From Deltaproteobacteria bacterium (lineage in GTDB: Bacteria; Desulfobacterota; Desulfobulbia; Desulfobulbales; Desulfurivibrionaceae), in the NCBI GenBank assembly GCA_013349295.1, contig DUZW01000020.1, forward strand, positions 1-56,325: a stretch of DNA of 56,325 nucleotides. The letters are read 5' to 3'. Of this stretch, positions 34,748-44,639 are shown one piece after another. Below the pieces are notes generated by a model. The model saw only the letters and a program-made list of their open reading frames with translations, was not told the DNA's origin and did not search any database. A program made the position numbers and the translations under genes. Positions within the stretch are counted from its first letter, which is position 1; every line of letters begins with the position of its first letter.

Positions 34748-34793
34748 GCACAAAAAAACCCGCGCCGGAAATGGCTTGCGGGTTTTTTTGTGC
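34748..34793. terminator. Bidirectional intrinsic terminator after the tRNA-Ser pair
   Basis: Perfect 16-bp stem: GCACAAAAAAACCCGC (34748-34763) with GCGGGTTTTTTTGTGC (34778-34793). The A- and T-tracts within the stem give a U-run in both directions, ending the tRNA unit and also the convergent zinc-ribbon gene at 34888. Confidence 0.88.
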
Positions 34794-34887
34794 CTTGGTT
34801 CCTTGCGGGGCCGGTGTTGCGGTCTCAGGCTTTGACCTTCCTGTTTTTTGAAAAAACAAATCTGTCCCTGATTCCCCTCGGATTTCC

Positions 34888-35085
34888 CTAAAGCTTTTTA
34901 AGATGCTCAACATGCCTGCTGTCGCATTTGGGACAGATATCTATCCTGTCTGCGATCACCCCGGAATCGACGACGAACGGCGGATAGCATTCGACGCAAA
35001 AACAGGTAAGGCATTCCTGGCATCTCATCAGACTTGCGGGGGACTTTTGGCATTTTATGCAGACGGCGGCAGTTTCCCGTTCCAT
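34888..35085 (-). CDS. Small cysteine-rich zinc-ribbon-like protein
   Basis: A 65-residue protein with ten cysteines, mostly in CxxC pairs (CIKC, CQEC, CFCVEC, CPKC), enough for two zinc sites, in the manner of a B-box or small zinc ribbon. The ATG at 35085 has a strong ribosome binding site (AGGAGGGAAAGTC), which argues that it is a real gene. No enzymatic motif is visible. It lies downstream of the hybrid kinase gene on the same strand, about 180 nt away, and is closed by the terminator at 34748-34793. Function unknown; nucleic-acid or protein binding is a guess. Confidence 0.72.
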   Translation of the reverse strand: MERETAAVCIKCQKSPASLMRCQECLTCFCVECYPPFVVDSGVIADRIDICPKCDSRHVEHLKKL

Positions 35086-35262
35086 GACTTTCCCTCCTGA
35101 TTTTGAATTATGCTGATGATAGAAGACTATCGCGGATGCATGATAGCAGTCAAGATCAGGCCGGAAAATATCTGGAAATTGGGGGCACTCCTCGCAAGCC
35201 GTTGGCGGGTTTTTCCCTGCTGCCGGTTATCCGCGCTTGGGCACGGAGCATGAGTACGAAGC

Positions 35263-38200
35263 TCAAAAGAGCTTGGCCAAGGCGTGGTGAAGCACTGTCA
35301 GAAAAGCAGGGTAATCTTTTGTCCCATCCTGCCCCTTGGCCCCCTGCTCCATGACAGCGGCAACAGCGGCACAGTCGTTGAGCCTCAGATTCAGTAAAGC
35401 CCCCTTCAGGCTGTGGGCAATCCGGCAAACTTGCTCATGATCACCTTGTCTGATGGCCTCCTCTGCATCAGCCATGTATTGTTGCAAGGCTTTTCCCATG
35501 GGAATTAAAAAGGCATCGATTTTTTCAGGCGCTATTCCGCAAGCAGTGACCAGCTGCTCTCTGACCTGCTCTACGGATACAATTTGTGGCTCGATGAGCT
35601 TCATGGGGGGAGCGACAGGAATATTCCCCTGCACCGGGCCACTGCCCTGGTGGCCAGTACTGCTTGTTATTTTTTGTAAGAGGGTTAATACCTCTTCCGG
35701 CTTAAAGGGCTTGGTAATGTAATAATCCATCCCGGCGGCAAGGCATTTATCTTGATCGCCGGCCATGGAATGGGCGGTCATTGCCACGATCGGCGTATGG
35801 CTGCCTGCAAGTTTTTCCCGGGCTTGTGAAACAACCGCCAGGTGCTCTTCGTTCTTGTCGATCTTTCCCTGTTCGCATTGGCGGATCAGGCGGGTAGCCG
35901 TAAAGCCGTCCATTAAAGGCATCTGCACATCCATCAAGATGGCGTCAAATGTGCTTTCTTCCAGCCGGGCAAAGGCCTCGATTCCGTTAATGGCGATTTC
36001 CACCTGATGACCCGCTTGATGAAGAATTATCTGCGCCAATTCACGATTGATATGATTATCTTCAACAAGGAGAAGACGCAGAGGCACCATGTCCGCTTCC
36101 TGCGCCGCAGCACCGAAACTCTCTGTTGCAGGTAAAGCGAAACACTGTGCATTCAGCCCCGTCTCCAGAGCCTTGCGGAGAGAGTGCCGGGACAGCGGCT
36201 TGGGCAGAACAGCGTGGATATTCACGCCGGGATACGTCTTCCATTGCGGCAGGTACTTGATGTCGCTCAAAAGTATGGTCGGTGTCTTGGCGGTAAGCTC
36301 CGGTTCAGCGGCCAGCGCGGCCATGGTGTGGCGCTGGTCATTTTCATCCCGGGGTACGTTGAGCACCACTGTCTGGTACGGCTTGCCGGCGGCATTCGCC
36401 TGGCGAATTTCCGCAGCAGCCTCTTGGCCGGTGTATACCGTTTTGACCACAAAGCCCCATTCTTCAAAAAGTTTGGAATAAATTCCGCGGCTGGCATAAC
36501 GGTTTACAATAAAAAGGAGGGACGCCCCTTGGGCAAACGGCTCTAAATCATGCCGGGCGCCGCTCTGTTCCATGTTTTTGCGAAAAGAACAGGTGAAATG
36601 AAAGGAGGAGCCTCGTGCTGGTTCACTCTCCACCCAGATGCTGCCTCCCATTAACTCCACCAGTTTTCTGCAAATACTCAGGCCAAGGCCGGTGCCGCCG
36701 AAAACCCTGGAAACAGAGCTGTCGGCCTGGGAAAAACTATTGAAAATATTTGCCTGATGCTCGGCCGCAACTCCTATTCCAGTGTCTATCACGCTGCAAC
36801 AGAGAAAAATTTGCTCGTCGTCCTCCCGCTGCATTTCGATATCGATGTACACATAGCCTTCTTTGGTAAACTTGATGGCATTGCTGACCAAGTTCAGAAA
36901 AATCTGCCGCAGGCGCATGGAGTCACCAATCATTTTGGTCTCTATGCGCGATGGCAGATGATAGAGCAATTCCAGTTGCTTCTCCTGGGCCTGGGGCGCC
37001 ATTGTTTGGATCGTTTCTTCGACTATTTCCAGCAAATCAAAGGGATGTGCATCCAGGACGAGCTGGCCTGCCTCGACCTTGGAAAAGTCCAGGATGTCGT
37101 TGATGATACCGAGAAGGGAGGTGGCGGACGTGTGCGCAATGGAAAGGTAGTGACGTTGCTCCGAGTTCAGCTCGGTGTTCAGGGCGAGATGAATCATTCC
37201 CATGATGCCGTTCATCGGGGTTCGGATCTCATGGCTCATGTTCGCCAGGAACTCGCTCTTGGCTCGATTGGCGGCAGAGGCGGCTTCCTCGGCCTGTTTG
37301 CGGACGGCAATCTCTGTCTGCAATTCATTATTTACCGTGGCGAGCTCGGAGGTCCGCTCTTGGACCCTGTTTTCCATTTGAGCATAGGCTTGTTGCAACG
37401 CAACCTCTGTCTGCTGCCGTTTTTTGATGTCATACACAAGCTGGTCGACCATGGAGTTAAAGGAGCGGCTCAAGACCCCGATTTCATCCTGGCTCTCAAT
37501 ATCGGCTTTTTTGTCAAATTCTCCGGCGCTGATGGCCTGAGCCGTCTTGGCCAATTTTTGCAACGGACTCACAATACGCCGCACCGCAGCAAAACCGCTC
37601 ATGAGACTCAAGGCCAAAAAGAGGAAAAAGAAAAAAGCCATGGTAAACAAGGCGTGGCGGGATAAAGCCAGGGCTTCGCTGACAGGCACCTCGCCGATTG
37701 CCCGAAATTCCCGATCACCCAGGCGAAATTTTCTGTCGGTTCGGATTACCTTTTTTCCGGATATGGAGCGGACGATTCCGGAAGCAGGATCGTTCTCCAG
37801 GATCGTGCGCCGGAAGACAACCGAGGGATCAGGGTGCGCAACAACCAGTCCGTCCTGATCGATGAGATAGACAATGCCGGATTTGCCAAGGTCGTGATGT
37901 GCTGCCTTGTTCCAGACGGTATGCAGTCTCAGCCGGGTTACCAGCACGCCTTTCAGTCTTCCGGACCGGAGATCATGAAAAGGCTGGGAGATAAGCATGA
38001 AGGGTTCGTGGGTCATGAGGTCGAGGGTGGTAGCACTGTAGTACCGATGACCGGTGCTCGCCGGCACGGTAAACTCAGCACGGTGAGCCCTGCTCACGAG
38101 ATCGCCGGCAAGAAAATTTTCCGTTCGTGATTCCCTGCCTATTTCCTGGCCCTTGTCGTCAAGGATGATGAATTCCTCGATTATGTCAGTATGTTCTGGG

Positions 38201-38499
38201 TCACTCAGTTTGCGAAGCAGGGCGAGAAAGGTATTCCGCCCTTTTGCGTCAAGGCTGAAAATATCGTTGGTTATCAAGGCGGTATCCAATCGATCCTCTA
38301 TCTCGTGAATCACCGAGGCGAGTTCATGGGCAACGTGAGCAAGGGTCTCCTTTTGCAAGGCAACGGCCTGCCTCTCTTGAGCCGAGGAAATCAGCAAGAG
38401 CAGAACAAAACTCAGCAAAAGCAGCGGGATAACCGCGAAGAAGATAAGGGTCCATTTGAGTTTTCGTTCCAGACTTCGATTCAATTTTTCTGTAAACAT
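35263..38499 (-). CDS. Hybrid histidine kinase with two receivers and Hpt domain
   Basis: A 1078-residue phosphorelay kinase of BarA/EvgS-like build. A membrane helix (about 15-38) is followed by a periplasmic Cache-like domain (about 45-285, with [15 protein letters not shown]), a second helix (about 290-312) and HAMP. The HisKA box has [13 protein letters not shown], and the HATPase domain has [10 protein letters not shown] and [10 protein letters not shown] receiver-like domain at about 665-780 lacks the phospho-Asp (VVLNVPRD). A full receiver at about 805-935 has Asp in [15 protein letters not shown]-terminal Hpt domain has phospho-His in [11 protein letters not shown]. The gene begins 17 nt after the substrate-binding protein gene on the same strand, so that lipoprotein probably feeds the sensor. 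The DNA-binding regulator is not in the window. Confidence 0.92.
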   Translation of the reverse strand: MFTEKLNRSLERKLKWTLIFFAVIPLLLLSFVLLLLISSAQERQAVALQKETLAHVAHELASVIHEIEDRLDTALITNDIFSLDAKGRNTFLALLRKLSDPEHTDIIEEFIILDDKGQEIGRESRTENFLAGDLVSRAHRAEFTVPASTGHRYYSATTLDLMTHEPFMLISQPFHDLRSGRLKGVLVTRLRLHTVWNKAAHHDLGKSGIVYLIDQDGLVVAHPDPSVVFRRTILENDPASGIVRSISGKKVIRTDRKFRLGDREFRAIGEVPVSEALALSRHALFTMAFFFFLFLALSLMSGFAAVRRIVSPLQKLAKTAQAISAGEFDKKADIESQDEIGVLSRSFNSMVDQLVYDIKKRQQTEVALQQAYAQMENRVQERTSELATVNNELQTEIAVRKQAEEAASAANRAKSEFLANMSHEIRTPMNGIMGMIHLALNTELNSEQRHYLSIAHTSATSLLGIINDILDFSKVEAGQLVLDAHPFDLLEIVEETIQTMAPQAQEKQLELLYHLPSRIETKMIGDSMRLRQIFLNLVSNAIKFTKEGYVYIDIEMQREDDEQIFLCCSVIDTGIGVAAEHQANIFNSFSQADSSVSRVFGGTGLGLSICRKLVELMGGSIWVESEPARGSSFHFTCSFRKNMEQSGARHDLEPFAQGASLLFIVNRYASRGIYSKLFEEWGFVVKTVYTGQEAAAEIRQANAAGKPYQTVVLNVPRDENDQRHTMAALAAEPELTAKTPTILLSDIKYLPQWKTYPGVNIHAVLPKPLSRHSLRKALETGLNAQCFALPATESFGAAAQEADMVPLRLLLVEDNHINRELAQIILHQAGHQVEIAINGIEAFARLEESTFDAILMDVQMPLMDGFTATRLIRQCEQGKIDKNEEHLAVVSQAREKLAGSHTPIVAMTAHSMAGDQDKCLAAGMDYYITKPFKPEEVLTLLQKITSSTGHQGSGPVQGNIPVAPPMKLIEPQIVSVEQVREQLVTACGIAPEKIDAFLIPMGKALQQYMADAEEAIRQGDHEQVCRIAHSLKGALLNLRLNDCAAVAAVMEQGAKGQDGTKDYPAFLTVLHHALAKLF

Positions 38500-38516
38500 C
38501 GTTGTTCGTTTGCCTC

Positions 38517-39485
38517 TCAGCGTATGATGATATCCGCCTGTTTTAAAAGCGATTCCTGCACGTTTATGCCGAGGCGTTGGGCAGTTTGCAAATTAACGGC
38601 TAAAATATATTCGGCTCTCTCCACGGGAAGTTGCGAGGCCGGCACGCCCTTGAGAAGCTTGTCGGCCAGAGCGCTCAATTGAATCCCGATTTTTTGGGGG
38701 GCAACTCCGTAGGATAAAAGGGCGCCATCCTGGGCTTTGGAGGTCGTGGAGGAAACAGGCAACCCCCGTTTCATTGCGGCCTGAATTATCATGCTTGCGT
38801 TGGAAACGATCAATGGGGAGTTGGGCAGCCAAACCGCATCGGCATCGGCTGGAATATTCTCCATGAGAGAGGCAAGATCCTGCCTGTTATCGATTTGGCC
38901 GGGTACTATGCGGATGCCATACTTGGCCGCAGCCGTTTTAAGGTCGCCGACATTTGCGCGGGCAGAGGAGTCCTTTTGGGGAAAGGGAACAAAAATCGTT
39001 TTCAGGCCGGGCAAAACATCCAGGAGATAACCCAGGGCCTTTCCGAGGCTGCCGCCCACCATGACCCCGGTGATATTGCCTCCGGGATTGGTCAGCGAAT
39101 CCACAAGGCCGCTGGTAACGGGATCGTAAACAGGGCAAAAGAGAATGGGCACCTTGGTGTCGGCGAATACCTCCTTGGCCTTTTGGCTAACAGGGGTGGA
39201 TAAGGTGAAGAGCAGATCAAGATGCTGGTTTTTCAGGAAAACGAGCCGGTCGGCCAGTTGCTCTTTTTTTATCGGGCCGTCATACAGGTAGTGAATTGTT
39301 TTCCCTTCAACATATCCGGCCTTGGCCATTCCGGTTTTGAAGTTTTCGACAAAGGGATTGAAATTGTCGTCTATGCTGACGATCCCGACGGTATATATTT
39401 TTAATTTTGGGGATGAAAACTCGCATCCGGTGCTGCTGAGAATTAAGAAAAGACTCAGAGAAACAATCTGTAATATCCGCCACAT
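38517..39485 (-). CDS. ABC-type substrate-binding lipoprotein (DUF534/TrpX-like) linked to a kinase
   Basis: A 322-residue exported protein with a lipoprotein signal (LILSSTGC, lipidated Cys21). The mature part has the two-lobed periplasmic-binding fold typical of the ABC_sub_bind family: [25 protein letters not shown], then [21 protein letters not shown] and [12 protein letters not shown]. Family members bind aromatic amino acids or other small ligands, and the ligand here is unknown. No permease or ATPase gene is near. It is directly upstream of the hybrid kinase (17 nt), so a role in sensing is inferred instead of uptake. Confidence 0.88.
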   Translation of the reverse strand: MWRILQIVSLSLFLILSSTGCEFSSPKLKIYTVGIVSIDDNFNPFVENFKTGMAKAGYVEGKTIHYLYDGPIKKEQLADRLVFLKNQHLDLLFTLSTPVSQKAKEVFADTKVPILFCPVYDPVTSGLVDSLTNPGGNITGVMVGGSLGKALGYLLDVLPGLKTIFVPFPQKDSSARANVGDLKTAAAKYGIRIVPGQIDNRQDLASLMENIPADADAVWLPNSPLIVSNASMIIQAAMKRGLPVSSTTSKAQDGALLSYGVAPQKIGIQLSALADKLLKGVPASQLPVERAEYILAVNLQTAQRLGINVQESLLKQADIIIR

Positions 39486-40295
39486 AATAGTCTCCCGCAG
39501 TAGGTGGGCATTTGTCTGCCATTCTCTGTAGACAGAACGGTGAAGCCTTGCCGAGAACGAAATCCAGCGCCTAAAGCAATCATGTCCAAAAGTATCTGGT
39601 TATTTCTGCTAATTTTACGACAAAAGGAGGCGGGTCGAGGAGGTTCGGCTGCAAGACAGAATAAAAAATGAAGGAGTCCGGACACTTGCCCCTCGTGAAG
39701 GCTAACTGAGTGGATGCGCAACTTTCAGTATGGTTTATACTTGTAGCGCATCTTTTTGTCAAAGAATAGCCCAAATGTGTTGTGGGGGCCCAGTAGCTTG
39801 CGAGTAGCAATTCAGGCTTGATTTGCCAGTTACCGGTATCGGTTTTTTGGCAATGTCCGTGGACTCTGCCAGAGGAACTACGGCGAATGTTTGAATTGGC
39901 GTAGGGAACCGCGGTACAGAGTGTCCTGTGTAGAGGGTGTTGTGTTGCTGTAATAATCTGAAATAACATGGAATATTGAAAAAATATGGTCGCCGAATGG
40001 AATACGGGGGGTACCGCGAGCTTTTATGCTGAAAAGTGACTTTCATGTTCTTTTTTAACGGGTTCATTCTGTTGTCTTGGTTCCTCGCGGGGGGGAGTGT
40101 TGGAAATTACAGAATCGGCTTTACCCGGTTTGGATAAAATAAACCTCCCCCGTTTGAGTTGATTGACAAAACTTTACGTTATTATGAGCAAATTCCGTGA
40201 AAGTCTCGTACATTTAACTCTTTCCCTGTGGGATTGAATTATGTTGCCGTTGGTGCGGCAACCACATGAAAATATCTAAAAAGAGGTGTCACCCT
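39486..40295. other. Long intergenic region between divergent units
   Basis: About 800 bp without a credible gene; short open frames here have no ribosome binding site or family features. The region must hold the promoters of both the minus-strand binding-protein/kinase unit and the plus-strand OB-fold gene. A TTGACA at 40163-40168 has no good -10 at proper spacing. A hairpin GTTGCCG-TTGGTG-CGGCAAC lies at 40243-40262, 20 nt before the likely ribosome binding site of the OB-fold gene. The base composition is more AT-rich than in neighbouring genes. Confidence 0.5.
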
Positions 40296-41087
40296 ATGAA
40301 TACACGCAAGAGACTGAAATATCTTCGTACCGGTGGTCTGGTACTCGCCACCTCCCTGCTTCTGTGGAATCCTTTGCAAGCCTCAGCCTTTTCGAAGAAA
40401 GGCGGTGGAGTCGCCACGGGTGGGAGTGGCATGGCCGGTGGTGGCGTTGCCGTCGGGCCGTCCATGCAGGGGATTTCGGGCAAGGTGGCGGAAACCATGA
40501 ACAGCGGCGGCTATACCTATGTCTTGCTGGACAAGGGCGGCGTCACGACCTGGGTGGCTCTGCCCCAGACCCAGGTCGTGGTGGGCAATGAAATCGCCTG
40601 CCAGCCGGGCATGGTGATGAACAACTTTACCAGTACCTCGCTGAATCGCACCTTCGACAGCATTGTCTTTTCGCAGGGGCTTGCATCTCCCGGCTCTGCT
40701 GTTGCCCCGGCTCCAACCCCGGCCGTCGGCTTGATCCCGGGTGAGCCGGTCAGGGTGATCAAGGTGAGTAAGGCCGCAGGCCCCGATGGGCGCACCATCG
40801 GTGAGATTTATGAGAAGAGAGATGCCCTGGCTAATAAGCCGGTGGTGGTTCAAGGCAAGGTGGTCAAGGTCAGCCGCGGGATCATGGGCAAGAACTGGCT
40901 GCATCTGCAAGACGGCACCGGCAGTCAGGCTGTCGGGACCAACGATCTTGTGGTTACCACCGATTCGCTGTCGGAGGTCGGTGAGGTGGTCACCATCAAG
41001 GGGAATCTTTCTCTGGACCGTGATTTCGGCGCAGGGTATCGATACGACGTCATTGTCGAGGGGGCTGAGGTGACAGGAGGCAAGTAA
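40296..41087 (+). CDS. Exported two-OB-fold protein (NrfJ-like)
   Basis: A 263-residue exported protein with signal peptide (cleavage near QASA, residue about 33) and a glycine-rich stretch. Two OB-fold-like domains follow: one at about 50-125 (GKVAETMNSGGYTYVLLDKG, then ALPQTQVVVGNEI) and one at about 175-260 (VVVQGKVVKVSRGIMGKNWL, HLQDGTGS, VGEVVTIKGNLS). The second matches the small periplasmic OB proteins found near cytochrome genes (NrfJ type). I prefer the ATG at 40296 because GAGGTG lies upstream; an ATG at 40266 would disrupt the signal peptide. The function is not known; ligand or metal binding at the envelope is a reasonable guess. It stands alone. Confidence 0.78.
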   Translation: MNTRKRLKYLRTGGLVLATSLLLWNPLQASAFSKKGGGVATGGSGMAGGGVAVGPSMQGISGKVAETMNSGGYTYVLLDKGGVTTWVALPQTQVVVGNEIACQPGMVMNNFTSTSLNRTFDSIVFSQGLASPGSAVAPAPTPAVGLIPGEPVRVIKVSKAAGPDGRTIGEIYEKRDALANKPVVVQGKVVKVSRGIMGKNWLHLQDGTGSQAVGTNDLVVTTDSLSEVGEVVTIKGNLSLDRDFGAGYRYDVIVEGAEVTGGK

Positions 41088-41361
41088 GGGCAGGCGCTAC
41101 GGCTTTCTCGCCGACATTCGCCGACCTGGAGATTTTTTTTCCTGTGTGCTTGCTGAGGGTTACAGCGTAAAAAAAAGGTGGTGACCACGCAGGGAAACCT
41201 TAGTTGTCCGGAATTGTACGCTTTTTTTCAAAAAAAACCGGGTTTAATCGGGAGTGAGAACAAAAAAACGCAGTCTTTGAAGTTGTCTCATCCTGAATGG
41301 CTTTGCGAGGCATGGATGAAACATATTTCCGAAAGAATTATTGACGACACGAGAGGCCGTG

Positions 41362-41382
41362 AGCATATATAATATATATGCT
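41362..41382. promoter_or_regulatory. 21-bp perfect AT-rich palindrome in a promoter region
   Basis: AGCATATATA-A-TATATATGCT is a perfect inverted repeat centred at 41372, 15 bp downstream of a TTGACG (41341-41346) and about 47 bp before the substrate-binding protein gene. It overlaps the only TATAAT in the gap and is a candidate operator. The rest of 41088-41428 shows no gene. Confidence 0.55.
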
Positions 41383-41428
41383 GCGTATTCTCCGCAAACC
41401 ACGGCATTCCCGGTAAAGGGGGTGGAAA

Positions 41429-42403
41429 ATGGTTTTTCGGCCTCAACGTATCGCCCTTTGGGGTTTCCTGACTCTCCTGCTGGTATTGGTCGGTAGCGAG
41501 TGGTTGGCTGAGAAGCCCGTTTCCATTGCCGCCTATGTGTGGCCGGGATACGAGCCGATGTTTCTTGCCCGTAACGAAGGCTGGCTGGATGCCCAAAGGG
41601 TGCGTCTGGCTGAAACGACTTCAGCCACGGATTCCTTGAAAGCGATAGCTGAAGGCAGGGCGGATGGGGCCGCGCTGACCCTGGACGAGGTGTTGCAGGC
41701 GCGCGCCAATGGTCTGTTGCTTTCCGTGGTGATGATCTTCGATCTTTCGGCCGGGGCCGATATGCTGGTTGCGCGTTCCGACATCAAGAAACTTGCCGAC
41801 CTCAAAGGCAGGCGCCTCGGCTTTGAGCAAGGCGCCGTGGGTGAAATGATGTTGAATGCAGCCCTGCGGGCCGCGAATCTGACCAGGGAAGACGTCAAGC
41901 TGGTAAGGCTCCCGGTCAACCGGCAACGCGAAGCCTGGGCGCGCGATCAACTGGATGTCGTCATTACCTATGAGCCGGTTGCCTGTCATCTTTTGGCGCA
42001 AGGTGGGCGTAAGCTCTTCGACAGCGGGCAAATCCCCGGCGCCATCGTCGATGTCCTGGCCATACGCAGCGAGGTGCTCGACAGGCGCCACGCAAACGCG
42101 ATTCGCCACCTGATAGCCGCGCATTTCCGTGCGCTCGACCATCTGCATCGAAACCCGCAGGACTCAGTCTACCGCATGGCCCCCCGCCTCGGCTTGCCGG
42201 CAACGAAGGTGCTTTCTCTCTTCAAGGGATTGGTGTTACCCGAGGCCGCCGAAAATTACCATCTGCTTGCGGGAACGTCGCCCGAGTTGCTCGCCAGTGC
42301 ACGCAAGCTGTCCGTCGCCATGGTCGCAAGCGGATTGCTCAAGCAGGAGGTCCCTCTCGCCTCGCTGATTCGCGCTGATTATCTGCCCACTGATTTTCAG
42401 TGA
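41429..42403 (+). CDS. NMT1/THI5-like substrate-binding protein linked to a kinase
   Basis: A 324-residue protein with an N-terminal hydrophobic segment (signal anchor or signal peptide) and a SsuA/NMT1-type periplasmic binding fold: AAYVWPGYEPMFLARNEGWLD, EGRADGAALTLDEVLQA, DLKGRRLGFEQGAVGEMML and DQLDVVITYEP. Relatives bind nitrate, sulfonates, taurine or pyrimidine precursors. No permease or ATPase gene is nearby. A kinase gene with its own binding domain follows after 19 nt. The ATG follows AAAGGGGGTGGAAA. Ligand unknown; an organosulfur ligand would fit the setting but is speculative. Confidence 0.88.
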   Translation: MVFRPQRIALWGFLTLLLVLVGSEWLAEKPVSIAAYVWPGYEPMFLARNEGWLDAQRVRLAETTSATDSLKAIAEGRADGAALTLDEVLQARANGLLLSVVMIFDLSAGADMLVARSDIKKLADLKGRRLGFEQGAVGEMMLNAALRAANLTREDVKLVRLPVNRQREAWARDQLDVVITYEPVACHLLAQGGRKLFDSGQIPGAIVDVLAIRSEVLDRRHANAIRHLIAAHFRALDHLHRNPQDSVYRMAPRLGLPATKVLSLFKGLVLPEAAENYHLLAGTSPELLASARKLSVAMVASGLLKQEVPLASLIRADYLPTDFQ

Positions 42404-42422
42404 AACCGCTCAAGGAGAATCC

Positions 42423-44591
42423 ATGCCTGGAAAGCCATTCATTCGCCTGCTGATGCTGCTTGCCTGCCTCCTGGCCCCCATCCAGGCCCAGGGCGCGGAA
42501 CCGGTGAAAATAGGCGTGCTCTCCTTCCGTCCCAAACCGCAAACACTGGCAAAATGGAATCCTTTGGCCGTTGCACTCAAAGAGGCCATGCCGGAGCGCG
42601 ATTTCGTGGTGCAAGCGCTCACCTATCCCGAGTTGAATCAGGCCGTTGCCGCTCGCCAGTTGGATTTTGTGCTGACCAACTCCGGGCATTACGTGGTGTT
42701 GAAGAAGCGCAGCGGCTTGTCTTCGCCACTCGCCACCCTGGCCGTCAATGAAAATGGCTTGTCGGCAACCGTTTTCGGCGGGGCCATTTTCAGTCGTGCG
42801 GGACAAGCCAAGATCAACACGCTGGGCGACATCAAGGGTAAGACCGTCTCGGCCGTTAACGTTGAATCCCTGGGCGGCTATCAGATGCAGGCCTATGAAC
42901 TCAGCCGGGCGGGGATTAGTTTGGAGCGGGATGTCAATCTGGTCACCACCGGCATGCCCCATGACAAGGTTGTCGAAGCGGTGCTGGCCGGTCGGGCCGA
43001 GGTCGGTTTCGTGCGCAGCGGCGTGCTGGAAAGCATGGTTCGCGAAGGCAGGTTCGATATCAAGCAGCTCAAAATTCTCAATCGGCAGAATCTTCCCGAT
43101 TTTCCGTTGCAAGTTTCCACCCGGCTTTATCCCGAGTGGCCGTTTGCCGCCATGCCGCACATCGACGAAAATCTTGCCAGACATGTCGCCGCCGTGCTTT
43201 TCGTGCTGGAAGATAATGCGGAAGCCACGCGCACCATGGGGATCCACGGTTTTATCGTGCCTGCTGATTACAGCCCGGTGGAAGAGTTGCTGCGGGAACT
43301 GCGGTTGCCCCCATTTGATGTTGTTCCTCACTTTACTTCGCGGGATATTTGGGCGCGCTATCGCTGGCAAACGATGGGGGGGATGTTTGCCTTTGGGACG
43401 ATCTTGATCCTGGGGGTGGGTTTACTGCTGACGAATCGGAAGTTGAGGGCAAAGCATCGGCTTGTGGTGCACCAGCAGCAGACGCTGGAAGCAAGCGAGG
43501 AAAAATTCCGCACCGTTGCCGACTATACCCTGGACATGGAATACTGGGAGGGAGCTCGGCGCGAGATTATTTACATGAGCCCCTCGTGTGAGGCCATCAC
43601 CGGCTACTCCCGGGACGAGTTCATCGCCGATCCCGATCTGTTCCTGCGTGTTGTCCATCCCGATGACCGGGACCAGTGGGATGCCCACCGACACGACATC
43701 GGCAATCAGGAAGACGGGATGCTGAATTTCCGTGTTGTCCGCCGCGACGGCGGTATTCGCTGGCTCGAGCACATCTGCCATCCGGTTTGGAGCAACGATG
43801 GAGTCTTCAGGGGACGGCGGGTCAGCAACCGCGATATCAGCGAGCGTAAACGCTTGGAAAGCGAACTTTTGAAAATCAGAAATCTTGAGTCCCTTGCCAT
43901 CCTGGCGGGCGGTATCGCCCATGATTTTAATAATCTGTTTCAGGTGCTTGTCGGCAATATCCAGCTTGCCAAGATGAATACCGAGGAATCAAGCGAGGTC
44001 TATCAGTATCTCAAACAAGCTGAACAGGCGGCCGGATTGGCCACCAAGCTTACCAGTCAGCTTATTGCCTTTTCTTCCGAAGGCAATAAGCTGCCGATAA
44101 ACATTCAGCCCGTAAGCTACATCATGAATGAGACGGTTGCCATCTTGGAAGGTTCGGATCTGCTGCCTGAATTTGACTTGGCCGAAAACCTCTTGTCCAT
44201 CTCTGTTGATCCGGCCCAATTCCGTAATGTCATAAAACAGGTGGTGCTGAATGCCAAGGAGGCCATGCCTGCGGGATCTGGCGGGACCCTCAGGATATCG
44301 GCCGTCAATGAACACTTGTCGGAGAATCATGGGAAGTATCCTCCCCTTGCCCCTGGTAACTATGTGAAGATTTCGATTGAGGATCAGGGCTGTGGAATCA
44401 GCAAAGAGAATCTGCCTCACATCTTCGATCCCTATTTTTCCACCAAGCAACGCGGCTCCCAGAAGGGCATGGGGTTGGGGCTCACGCTGTGTGATACGAT
44501 CATCAGGAGGCATGGCGGAGCGATTACCGTGGAATCGGAACCGGGTAAGGGTACCGGTTTTCATCTCTATTTCCCTGCGGTTGTGGTGTAG
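42423..44591 (+). CDS. Histidine kinase with PhnD-like periplasmic sensor domain
   Basis: A 722-residue sensor kinase. It has a signal peptide (about 1-25, ending AQGA). A phosphonate/phosphite-binding-like PhnD domain follows at about 27-300 (KIGVLSFRPKPQTLAKWNPLA, TNSGHYVVLKKRSG, NVESLGGYQMQAYEL, GRAEVGFVRSGVLE). Then come one membrane helix at about 320-342, a PAS/PAC domain (ITGYSRDEFIADPDLF), a HisKA box ([19 protein letters not shown]) and a HATPase domain (GCGISKENLPHIFDPYFSTK). There is no receiver. The ATG follows CAAGGAGAATCC. Coupled with the upstream binding protein, it can integrate two ligand signals. No response regulator is adjacent. It is convergent with the ferredoxin membrane protein. 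Confidence 0.92.
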   Translation: MPGKPFIRLLMLLACLLAPIQAQGAEPVKIGVLSFRPKPQTLAKWNPLAVALKEAMPERDFVVQALTYPELNQAVAARQLDFVLTNSGHYVVLKKRSGLSSPLATLAVNENGLSATVFGGAIFSRAGQAKINTLGDIKGKTVSAVNVESLGGYQMQAYELSRAGISLERDVNLVTTGMPHDKVVEAVLAGRAEVGFVRSGVLESMVREGRFDIKQLKILNRQNLPDFPLQVSTRLYPEWPFAAMPHIDENLARHVAAVLFVLEDNAEATRTMGIHGFIVPADYSPVEELLRELRLPPFDVVPHFTSRDIWARYRWQTMGGMFAFGTILILGVGLLLTNRKLRAKHRLVVHQQQTLEASEEKFRTVADYTLDMEYWEGARREIIYMSPSCEAITGYSRDEFIADPDLFLRVVHPDDRDQWDAHRHDIGNQEDGMLNFRVVRRDGGIRWLEHICHPVWSNDGVFRGRRVSNRDISERKRLESELLKIRNLESLAILAGGIAHDFNNLFQVLVGNIQLAKMNTEESSEVYQYLKQAEQAAGLATKLTSQLIAFSSEGNKLPINIQPVSYIMNETVAILEGSDLLPEFDLAENLLSISVDPAQFRNVIKQVVLNAKEAMPAGSGGTLRISAVNEHLSENHGKYPPLAPGNYVKISIEDQGCGISKENLPHIFDPYFSTKQRGSQKGMGLGLTLCDTIIRRHGGAITVESEPGKGTGFHLYFPAVVV

Positions 44592-44639
44592 GTTGAAAAA
44601 GAGGTGTTAAAACGCCATGCCGGGGAGTTTTACAGGTTT

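Noticed and set aside
39580..39969. Minus-strand open frame of 129 codons in the 800-bp gap
   Set aside because: No ribosome binding site, no signal or domain, and low-complexity composition; overlapping frames are equally open.
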